From: Wenzhouxiangella sp. | GTDB lineage: Bacteria > Pseudomonadota > Gammaproteobacteria > Xanthomonadales > Wenzhouxiangellaceae | DNA: 8,919 bases | NCBI GenBank assembly: GCA_007119095.1 | Contig: SKQI01000269.1 | Location: forward strand, 1-8,919 | Direction: 5' to 3' | Shown here: positions 1 to 6,079 of the stretch, piece by piece | Layout: every line of letters begins with the position of its first letter | Position numbering within the stretch: the stretch's first letter is position 1 | Notes under the pieces: generated by a model | The model's database searches: none | What the model was told of the DNA's origin: nothing | The model's input: the letters and a program-made list of their open reading frames with translations, nothing else | Program-made: the position numbers and the translations under genes

Positions 1-177
1 CCATTACCGGCCATTGATGCTGAAGATCCGGGCCCGTCAGGATTTACCGGCTCGCTGGTCGTGGCTGAATTCGCAAGTCTTGAAGCCGCCCGGGCCTGGG
101 CTGATACCGACCCTTACATACACTCCGGTGCCTGGCTGGATGCGGATGTAAGGCCGTTCAAGGCCGTGCTGCCATGA
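1..177 (+). CDS. yciI: YciI-family protein, C-terminal part (5' end outside window)
   Basis: The frame is open from the first base and gives 58 residues before TGA at 175-177. The protein matches the C-terminal half of E. coli YciI as I remember it: a GFTGS segment, an AEF.SLEAA strand-helix, the WADTDPY motif and an ending close to RPFKAVLP. YciI proteins are small ferredoxin-like fold (dimeric alpha+beta barrel) proteins with a conserved His/Asp pair. Their cellular role is not settled, and the Asp in the DPY motif is visible here. The stop codon overlaps the start of the BolA-family gene (ATGA at 174-177), so the two are probably translationally coupled in one operon. In related bacteria this gene often follows the septation protein gene yciB, which would lie to the left. 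The family call is firm; the function is unknown. Confidence 0.9.
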   Translation, partial: PLPAIDAEDPGPSGFTGSLVVAEFASLEAARAWADTDPYIHSGAWLDADVRPFKAVLP

Positions 178-446
178 CGCTCGAGCGAGTCGAACAGATT
201 CGGCAGCGCTTGCAGCAGCGCCTGTCGCCCAGCGTCCTTGATGTGATCGATGAGTCGCATCTGCACGTCGGTCATCCGGGCGCGCGAGATGGTCGCGGTC
301 ATTTCCGGGTCAAGATCGTCTCCGACGTTTTTCACGGACTGCCCCGACTGGCTCGGCACCGCCGAATCTACGGTGCGCTGGGGGAACTTATGCAAACCGA
401 TATTCATGCACTCTCCATAGAGGCTTATTCCAGCAATGAGATTTAA
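174..446 (+). CDS. bolA: BolA-family protein
   Basis: This 90-residue protein is the usual size for the BolA/IbaG family. It begins with an amphipathic helix (about residues 3-17). The core follows, with the DESHLHVGH segment (26-34), a beta strand HFRVKIVS (43-50), the basic helix-turn-helix-like stretch RHRRIYGALGELM (61-73) and the closing motif IHALSIEAY (77-85). His78 in that motif is the residue BolA proteins use with monothiol glutaredoxins to hold a [2Fe-2S] cluster. Family members act in iron-sulfur trafficking and have also been described as transcriptional regulators of morphology and stress; which applies here cannot be read from the sequence. The start overlaps the yciI stop by 4 bp, and the 3' end overlaps the next gene by 11 bp. 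It could equally be named as an IbaG-like paralogue, so the gene symbol is at family level. Confidence 0.9.
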   Translation: MTLERVEQIRQRLQQRLSPSVLDVIDESHLHVGHPGARDGRGHFRVKIVSDVFHGLPRLARHRRIYGALGELMQTDIHALSIEAYSSNEI

Positions 447-1260
447 CCTGCTCCTGTCCTTGTTTCTGATCGTCACCCTGGTTGGCTGTGGCGACAGTCA
501 TGACCGTAACCCGCTGATTGATGACGAAGACGTGATACTCGTCCTGGTCGATGGTCAGCCCATCACATTGCCCATGCTCGAATTCATGATGGGGTCGCGT
601 GGCATAACGGAAGACGACCATGAAGGCATGCGCGAACTGCTGGAGGAGTTGATCAGGCTGCAGGCTGTAGCCAACGCCGCACGCGCCGATGGCCTGGACC
701 GGGAGCCGGCGGTGCGGGCACGACGGATACTGCGTGATCTGGAGGTGCTACAGCTGCGTTATTTCGACCGCCTGTATCACGAGTATCCGCCCACCGATGA
801 GGATATTCAGGCGGTCTACCAGACCCAGCTTGATCGGGCCGGCGGGCTGCAATATCAAATCGAAACCCTGGTCTTTCCGGCGCAGGCCGATGCGTTGACG
901 GCGCTGGCTGCCGTTGAGGAGGGCCAGAGCGAATTTCAGGAATTGGTGGCTGAGAGAGAAGCTGCAGGTGAAACGTCGGTTGAATCGTTCTGGGTGGGCG
1001 CCACCCAGGTGCCGGAGGATGTCGCCTCGCTGCTGCAAGCAGCCGAGATCGGCGACGTTATTGGCCTGCCGTTACAAACCCCCACCGGATGGCGGGTGCT
1101 GCGCCTGGCTGATACCCGGCAGGCGGACGTGCCTTCGCTGGATGAAGTTCGCGAAGGCATCGCCCGCCACCTGGTACGCCAGCGCGTCGAGGCGATGGTC
1201 GAAGATCTTTATGAGCAATCCGAAATCACCCCCATGCTGCCGCTCGAGGAAGTCGAGTAA
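436..1260 (+). CDS. Lipoprotein of the PpiC/SurA-like peptidyl-prolyl isomerase family
   Basis: This 274-residue protein starts with a lipoprotein signal: hydrophobic residues 4-16, then the lipobox LVGC with Cys18 as the lipidation site. Gly at +2 means there is no inner-membrane retention Asp at +2, so outer-membrane sorting is likely. A SurA_N-like region follows: a short VDGQPIT strand, then helices rich in Leu, Arg and Glu to about residue 125. A parvulin-like stretch spans about 138-228, recognisable by LVFPA (145-149), the SFWVG..QVPED segment, the EIGDVIGLPLQTPTGW motif (ending at Trp219) and LRLADTR. The expected catalytic His in the first strand is missing (YQIETLVF), as is the one after GW (Arg220), so isomerase activity is doubtful and a chaperone role in the periplasm is more likely. 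The start overlaps bolA by 11 bp; a GAGG sits rather far upstream (420-423). The stop lies 20 bp from that of the convergent queF. Confidence 0.82.
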   Translation: MRFNLLLSLFLIVTLVGCGDSHDRNPLIDDEDVILVLVDGQPITLPMLEFMMGSRGITEDDHEGMRELLEELIRLQAVANAARADGLDREPAVRARRILRDLEVLQLRYFDRLYHEYPPTDEDIQAVYQTQLDRAGGLQYQIETLVFPAQADALTALAAVEEGQSEFQELVAEREAAGETSVESFWVGATQVPEDVASLLQAAEIGDVIGLPLQTPTGWRVLRLADTRQADVPSLDEVREGIARHLVRQRVEAMVEDLYEQSEITPMLPLEEVE

Positions 1261-1280
1261 AGGCTCAAGTCAGGAGCTGA

Positions 1281-1670
1281 TCAGGGCAGGGTGACGGCTG
1301 GCGGCGGCGTCCAGCCTTCGGCACGGTGTTCCGCGACCACGGCGGTATAGATGCCGCCGCGGACGTTGAAATCGGCGGTCAGGCGCATGAATCGCGGCTG
1401 CACGGCGTCGACCAGGTCGCCAAGAATGCGATTGGTGACGGCTTCGTGGAAAGCACCCTCGTCGCGGAAGCTCCAGACGTAGTTTTTCAGGGCCTTCAGT
1501 TCGACGCACAATTTGTCTGCCACGTACTCCAGAGTCAGTTCGGCAAAATCAGGCTGACCGGTTTTCGGGCACAGGCAGGTAAACTCGGGAATCCGGATGC
1601 GAATGGTATAATCGCGCGCCGGGTGCGGGTTGGGGAAAACTTCCAGATCCCTGCTGGGCTGGCTGGGCAT
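1281..1670 (-). CDS. queF: NADPH-dependent 7-cyano-7-deazaguanine reductase, short (YkvM-type) QueF
   Basis: QueF reduces the nitrile of preQ0 to the amine preQ1 using two NADPH, a cytosolic step in queuosine tRNA modification. The 129-residue protein is a single T-fold unit like the Bacillus YkvM type, not the longer tandem form of E. coli. The signature FTCLCPKTGQPDFA (30-43) carries the catalytic Cys34 and Asp41. The NADPH/substrate motif follows as ELKALK (57-62), and the helix SFRDEGAFHE (67-76) and the RGGIY strand near the C-terminus are also present. An upstream in-frame ATG at 1739 would add 23 residues without family resemblance. The ATG at 1670 is preferred because a GAGG Shine-Dalgarno lies 8 nt upstream and the protein then has family length. 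It is transcribed away from smc and towards the lipoprotein gene. No preQ1 riboswitch is evident in the 68-bp gap. Confidence 0.95.
   Translation of the reverse strand: MPSQPSRDLEVFPNPHPARDYTIRIRIPEFTCLCPKTGQPDFAELTLEYVADKLCVELKALKNYVWSFRDEGAFHEAVTNRILGDLVDAVQPRFMRLTADFNVRGGIYTAVVAEHRAEGWTPPPAVTLP
1604..1612 (+). promoter_or_regulatory. Candidate extended -10 promoter for smc
   Basis: TGGTATAAT is a perfect extended -10 (TG-N-TATAAT) facing smc, located inside the queF coding region on the opposite strand. No good -35 is seen at 16-18 bp upstream, as is common for extended -10 promoters. Predicted transcription would begin near 1619 and give a leader of about 120 nt. The 1671-1738 gap itself has only weak promoter matches on this strand, and smc needs its own promoter because the upstream neighbour is antiparallel. 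The bases also encode Tyr-Thr of QueF, so chance remains possible. Confidence 0.4.
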
Positions 1671-1690
1671 GATCAAATCCTCGGTTGCAT

Positions 1691-1700
1691 GTTTCGAAAC
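1691..1700. promoter_or_regulatory. 10-bp palindrome in the queF–smc divergent gap
   Basis: GTTTCGAAAC is a perfect 10-bp palindrome in the middle of the 68-bp region between the two divergent starts. It could be an operator half of the shared regulatory region, but a palindrome of this length is not statistically striking and I recognise no regulator for it. Confidence 0.2.
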
Positions 1701-1738
1701 GGCAAGATTAAAACAAAAACTGGCTGGTAAAGACGTCA

Positions 1739-4700
1739 ATGCGACTGACCGCGATCAAACTGTCGGGCTTCAAATCCTTTGTCGAGCCGACAACCGTCAA
1801 GTTTCCTTCCAACCTGATGGGCATTGTTGGCCCGAATGGCTGCGGAAAATCGAACATCATCGATGCGGTGCGCTGGGTGATGGGCGAAAGCTCGGCGCGT
1901 CAATTGCGCGGCGAGTCGATGAGCGATGTGATTTTTTCCGGCTCCAGCGCCCGCAAGCCGGTCGCCACGGCCACCGTAGAGCTGGTGTTCGACAATGCCG
2001 ATGGCCGCGCCGGCGGCGAGTATGCCAACTACAACGAAATTTCGGTCAAGCGCCAGGTTAGTCGCGACGGCCAGTCTGCCTATTTCCTCAACGGCACCCG
2101 CTGTCGCCGTAAGGACATTACTGATCTGTTCCTGGGCACCGGCCTGGGACCGCGCAGCTATGCGATCATCGAGCAGGGGATGATCTCGCAGATAGTCGAG
2201 GCGCGGCCGGAAGAACTGCGCGGGTTTCTGGAAGAGGCAGCCGGTATTTCCCGCTACAAGGAGCGTCGGCGCGAAACCGAGAATCGGATCCGGCACACCC
2301 GCGAGAACCTTGAGCGGCTGCGTGATTTACGCGAAGAAGTCAGCAAACAGCTCGACAAACTGCGTCGGCAGGCGCGCGCGGCCGAGCGCTATCGTGAACT
2401 GAAAGTGCGCTACCGGCGCGATGAGGCACGCCTGCTGGCACTGCGCTGGCGCGAATTGAAGCAGCGGGCCGAGGCTGAATCCAAGGCCTTGAAGGCGGTG
2501 GAAAATCGTCTGCAGGAGGCGCTGGCCCGGCAGCGTTCGGCAGAAAAAAAGCTGGAAAGCCTGCGCCAGGAGCAGCACCAGGCCGGTGAACTCGCTGCCG
2601 GTATTCAGGGCGAGCTCTACGAAGTGGCCGGGGAAATCGCCCGGCTGGAGCAGGCCATTGAGCATCAGCGCGAACTGCGCCAGCGCCGCCAGGCCGAGCA
2701 CGCAGAGACCGAGTCGCAGCTCAACGAGCTCAAGCAGCACCTGGTGCTGGACAAGGCGCAGGTCAAGGAAACCTCGGAACTGATTGCCGAGCTCTCGCCC
2801 CGGCTTGAACAGGCCAGGGAGTCCGAGGCTGCCGCTGCCGACACGCTGGAGCAGGCGGAGGCCGCGTTGGGCAAATGGCAGCAGCAGTGGCAGGAACACC
2901 AGAACCAGGCGGCTCAGACTCGCGGCCGGGCCGATTTGCTGCGCCAGCGCATAGAGCATCTGGATGACCGCATGAACCGGGCCGCGGCGCGTCTGAAATC
3001 CTTGGCCGATCAATCCGGTGAAGCGATTGGCGAGCGGTTGCAGCAGGACAAGGAGCAGGCCGAAAACGCCCTGGCTGCCGCTGATCGACAGCTTGAACAG
3101 GCGCGCGAGCGCGCAGAGACCCTGACCGAATCCATCGATCAACAGCGCACTGCCATCGAGGCGCTGCGCAACGACCTGGAACAGGCCCGGGCCCGTCGGC
3201 ACGAGCGCAAGGGCAGGCTGGAATCGCTGCGCGTGCTCAACCGAAAGCGCGATGATGACGCCAAACTGCAGCGCTGGATGAAGGCTAACGGCATCGACCC
3301 GCAACAACGGCTGCTGGAGCAGATCACGGTCAGTGATGAGACTTGGTTGCCAGCCGTGGAAACGGTGCTGGCGAACTGGCTTACAGGAGTGCAGGTTGAC
3401 GATAGCGAGGCCTTGCTTACCGAGAAGCTGCCCGCTTCAGGCCTGGTTGTTGCTGACCAACGCGAGCTGGCGGCACCAGCCGACAGTCTGGCTGAGTTGG
3501 TGACCGGTGCCGGTGCGTTGACCGAGCTTCTGGCACGCGTGCATCGGGCAGACACGCTGGAACAAGCCCGTGAGCAACTTCCGCGCCTGGGTAGCGGGGA
3601 ATCAGTCGTCACCGCCGATGGCCTTTGGTTGGGCCAAGGCTGGATGCGCCAGCCCTCCTCGGTGGCCAGTGAAGGCGGGCTGTTGAAGCGTGAGCAGGAG
3701 ATTCGTGAACTGGACGCGGCCATCAAGGCCGACTCCGAGACCATCGAAACTATCGAAAAACGCCTGGCTGAAGAGCGCCAGTCACTGGCCGAAGCCGAGC
3801 AGCAGGCGCGCGCGGAGCAGGTGTCGGTCAACGATTTGCAGCGCGAGCGGGCCCAGGTCCAGGGGCAACTAACCGGTATCAACAGCCGTTTGGAAACCAT
3901 CGAGCGCCAGCGCAAAGCGGCCGCGGAGGAAACAGCCGAGCTCGAGGCGCGTCAGCAGGAAGATGCCAAAGCGGTCAGCCAGTCTCGCAGCGATATGCAG
4001 GAAGCCCTGGCGGCGATGGAAACGGCGGAAGTCAATCGCGAACCCCTGCGGGCTGAAAAGTCGCGCCTGGATGAGGCGCGAGAGCGAGCAAGACGCGAGC
4101 AGCGCGAGGCTCGCGAAGCGCGTGAATCCCTGTCGCTGAAGCTTGAATCCAGCAAGGCTGGGCTGGAATCGTTGCGCCAGTCGATCGAGCGCATGGATAA
4201 CCAGGTCGGGCAGTTGCAAAGTCGCTACCTGGAGCTGTCGCAGGCATTGGCCGAAGGGGACGGCCCGGTCAAGGCGCAGCAAGCCGAACGTGATGCGCTG
4301 CTGGACAATCGTTTGAAAATTGAAGGACGGCTGCGCGAGGCCCGTGCTCATCTTGAACAGCTGGAAGCGAGCTGGCGCGAGCAGGATAGTGACCGTCAGC
4401 AGGCCGCGGCGGAGGCCGAGGAGGTCCGCAGTGAGCAGTCCAGCCGTCAGCTGGCATTGAAGGAAACGGAGCTGAAGTCCGAGTCGTTGGCAACCCGCAT
4501 TCAGGAACTCGACGCCAACCTGGAGCAACTGCTTGAGGAACTGCCGGAAAGCGCGGAAACTCAGCGTTACCAGGCGGAGTTGGAGAAGCTGGAAGAGAAG
4601 ATTCGGCGTCTGGAGCCGGTCAACCTGGCTGCCATCGAAGAGGCCGAAACCGAAGCCGAGCGCAAAGCCTACCTGGATCGCCAGCACGAAGATCTGGAAG

Positions 4701-5224
4701 AAGCGCTGGCGACGCTGGAGAAGGCCATCGAACGAATTGATCGGGAGTCCAGAACCAAGTTCCGAGAGACCTTCGAAAAGGTCAACAAGAACATGGAAGC
4801 GTTGTTCCCACGCTTATTCGGCGGTGGTCATGGTCACCTGGAAATGGTTGGCGATGACTGGCTGACCGCCGGGGTTGCCATCATGGCCAGGCCTCCCGGC
4901 AAGCGGATCGCCAGGATTCACCTGATGTCGGGCGGAGAAAAGGCGCTGACGGCAGTTTCGTTCGTGTTCTCGATCTTCAACCTCAATCCAGCACCTTTCT
5001 GTCTGCTCGACGAGGTTGATGCACCGCTGGATGATGCCAATGTCGGGCGTTTCTCGGAAATGGTGCGTGAGATGTCGGAGCAGGTTCAGTTTCTCATTGT
5101 TACCCACAACAAGGTAACCATGGAAGTTGCGCACCAGATGCTGGGTGTGACGATGCGCGAGCCTGGTGTCTCTCGCCTGGTCAGCGTCGACCTGGACAAG
5201 GCCGTCGCTCTGGCTGAAGCGTGA
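1739..5224 (+). CDS. smc: Chromosome segregation/condensin ATPase SMC
   Basis: SMC forms the ATP-driven core of the ScpA–ScpB condensin complex, which organises and segregates the chromosome. The 1161-residue protein has the complete architecture. The N-terminal head has Walker A GPNGCGKS (31-38), the Q-loop around Gln146 and the conserved FLEEAAGI...YKERR segment. A first coiled-coil arm spans about 170-510 (Glu/Gln/Arg/Ala-rich heptads). A compact hinge spans about 515-645. The second arm runs to about 1010, with the VNLAAIEE motif at 961-968. The C-terminal head has the ABC signature MSGGE (1063-1067), Walker B FCLLDE (Asp1091, Glu1092) and the D-loop that follows. The hinge is the short form I associate with pseudomonad and xanthomonad SMCs. 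The ATG at 1739 places the usual MRLTAIKLSGFKSF start at residue 1; the upstream Shine-Dalgarno (GGTAAAG) is weak. No terminator follows before zipA, so read-through is likely. Confidence 0.98.
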   Translation: MRLTAIKLSGFKSFVEPTTVKFPSNLMGIVGPNGCGKSNIIDAVRWVMGESSARQLRGESMSDVIFSGSSARKPVATATVELVFDNADGRAGGEYANYNEISVKRQVSRDGQSAYFLNGTRCRRKDITDLFLGTGLGPRSYAIIEQGMISQIVEARPEELRGFLEEAAGISRYKERRRETENRIRHTRENLERLRDLREEVSKQLDKLRRQARAAERYRELKVRYRRDEARLLALRWRELKQRAEAESKALKAVENRLQEALARQRSAEKKLESLRQEQHQAGELAAGIQGELYEVAGEIARLEQAIEHQRELRQRRQAEHAETESQLNELKQHLVLDKAQVKETSELIAELSPRLEQARESEAAAADTLEQAEAALGKWQQQWQEHQNQAAQTRGRADLLRQRIEHLDDRMNRAAARLKSLADQSGEAIGERLQQDKEQAENALAAADRQLEQARERAETLTESIDQQRTAIEALRNDLEQARARRHERKGRLESLRVLNRKRDDDAKLQRWMKANGIDPQQRLLEQITVSDETWLPAVETVLANWLTGVQVDDSEALLTEKLPASGLVVADQRELAAPADSLAELVTGAGALTELLARVHRADTLEQAREQLPRLGSGESVVTADGLWLGQGWMRQPSSVASEGGLLKREQEIRELDAAIKADSETIETIEKRLAEERQSLAEAEQQARAEQVSVNDLQRERAQVQGQLTGINSRLETIERQRKAAAEETAELEARQQEDAKAVSQSRSDMQEALAAMETAEVNREPLRAEKSRLDEARERARREQREAREARESLSLKLESSKAGLESLRQSIERMDNQVGQLQSRYLELSQALAEGDGPVKAQQAERDALLDNRLKIEGRLREARAHLEQLEASWREQDSDRQQAAAEAEEVRSEQSSRQLALKETELKSESLATRIQELDANLEQLLEELPESAETQRYQAELEKLEEKIRRLEPVNLAAIEEAETEAERKAYLDRQHEDLEEALATLEKAIERIDRESRTKFRETFEKVNKNMEALFPRLFGGGHGHLEMVGDDWLTAGVAIMARPPGKRIARIHLMSGGEKALTAVSFVFSIFNLNPAPFCLLDEVDAPLDDANVGRFSEMVREMSEQVQFLIVTHNKVTMEVAHQMLGVTMREPGVSRLVSVDLDKAVALAEA

Positions 5225-5294
5225 TCAGGCGTTTTGCCGAACGCGGCCCGAACTGTTGGGCGCGGGCAACGATTCGTAGGTATTTCGTCGCCAA

Positions 5295-5308
5295 TTGATT
5301 AAAATCAA
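5295..5308. promoter_or_regulatory. Perfect FNR/ANR-type box in the smc–zipA gap
   Basis: TTGATTAAAATCAA matches the FNR/ANR consensus TTGAT-N4-ATCAA at all ten defined positions and lies 23 bp before the zipA start. FNR-family proteins (FNR, ANR, DNR) respond to oxygen or nitric oxide. The first six bases also form a weak -35 (TTGATT) with TGCAAT 17 bp downstream (5318-5323), so bound protein would cover the -35 and is more likely to repress than activate zipA. Class II activation (centre at -41.5) would put the transcript start near 5343, inside zipA, which argues against activation. The match is seen directly; the function is inferred. Confidence 0.45.
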
Positions 5309-5331
5309 AGGCTGACTTGCAATGGCAGTGA

Positions 5332-6075
5332 ATGATCGTGGATAACCTGCGCTTGATTCTGATCGTGCTCGGCGTCATCGTCCTGGCGGCCATCGTGCTG
5401 TTGCACAAGCCAGCCGGACAAAGCCAGCGCAATCACGCACGCTGGTTGTCCGGGCGAAAAGAGCCGCGCCTGGGGGGGGAGGATCGTTCTGATTCCGGCG
5501 CACCGCCGGCTCGGCAACGACACCTTGAAACGCCTGCTTCTCCGTCCAACCTGGCTGCAGGCCTGGCTTCTGCCCGGCTCGTTTCGGCGGAAGACGAACT
5601 CGATCTGGATGATTCCGAATCCGATGTTCCCCGACGCCAGGCCGCGCCGGACAAGATTGTCACCTTGTATGTCAAGCGCAAGGAAGAGCGACGCATCAAG
5701 GGATCGGAGTTGCACAACGCCGCTGGCAAGGCCGGCTTGAGCTTTGGCGAAATGAATATCTTTCACCGGCTCCACGAGGGGGCCAGCGATCCGGTCTTCA
5801 GCATGGCCAATCTGACCGCCCCCGGTCATTTCGACCCGACGAACTGGGACGGTTTCGATACCTCGGGCGTCACCTTCTTTACCACCTTGCCGGCCCCCGT
5901 CAGTGCGCTGGATGCCTGGGATGCCATGCTGGCAACGGCCCGTCGCATGGCGGAACTGCTCGAAGCTGAAGTGCTTGACGATAATCGCTGCCTGGTGACG
6001 CGACAGCGCATTGCCCAGATGCGTGAAGAAATGCGCGAGTACGATCGAAAACACGGCCTCGGGCGCTCTGTCTAA
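5332..6075 (+). CDS. zipA: Cell division protein ZipA
   Basis: ZipA tethers FtsZ protofilaments to the inner membrane early in septum formation. The 247-residue protein has the standard order. One N-terminal membrane helix (about 6-24) has almost no periplasmic part. A flexible cytoplasmic linker (about 26-105) is charged, with an acidic run EDELDLDDSESD at 87-98. The C-terminal FtsZ-binding domain (about 107-240) has the GSELHNAAGKAGLSFGEMNIFHR segment split over its first helix and strand, followed by FSMANLTAPGHFDP, GVTFF and the closing VLDDNR...TRQRI helix. It is shorter than E. coli ZipA (328 residues) because of the linker. The ATG at 5332 keeps the membrane helix; GTG at 5338 is an alternative, and there is no strong Shine-Dalgarno. 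It lies 107 bp after smc and 4 bp before ligA, in the usual gammaproteobacterial order. Confidence 0.95.
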   Translation: MIVDNLRLILIVLGVIVLAAIVLLHKPAGQSQRNHARWLSGRKEPRLGGEDRSDSGAPPARQRHLETPASPSNLAAGLASARLVSAEDELDLDDSESDVPRRQAAPDKIVTLYVKRKEERRIKGSELHNAAGKAGLSFGEMNIFHRLHEGASDPVFSMANLTAPGHFDPTNWDGFDTSGVTFFTTLPAPVSALDAWDAMLATARRMAELLEAEVLDDNRCLVTRQRIAQMREEMREYDRKHGLGRSV

Positions 6076-6079
6076 GCCG

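Noticed and set aside
1261..1280. Bidirectional terminator between the convergent lipoprotein gene and queF
   Set aside because: Only a 4-bp GCTC/GAGC stem without a T-run fits into the 20-bp gap.
1671..1738. preQ1 riboswitch upstream of queF
   Set aside because: The short region shows no recognisable stem with the A-rich tail expected of the preQ1-I class or other preQ1 aptamers.
2327..3307. Minus-strand open frame of 326 codons opposite the SMC coiled coil
   Set aside because: Its Leu/Gln-rich translation is the mirror of Glu/Gln/Arg heptad codons of smc; there is no independent evidence for a gene.
5229..5267. Terminator after smc
   Set aside because: The possible stems (GCGTT/AACGC and GCCCG/CGGGC) are short and lack a following T-run.
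5337..5345. Near DnaA box (CGTGGATAA, reverse TTATCCACG) at the zipA start
   Set aside because: Eight of nine bases match, but it is a single copy within coding sequence, with no cluster of boxes or AT-rich unwinding region.
5322..5345. Seven-codon frame (MAVNDRG) overlapping the zipA start, as a possible leader peptide
   Set aside because: No ribosome-binding site is visible and there is no regulatory codon run; chance is the simpler explanation.
5305..6054. Long open frame (249 codons) on the minus strand opposite zipA
   Set aside because: It is an antisense shadow of a high-GC gene; the + strand has an unmistakable ZipA, and the minus frame shows no recognisable domain.
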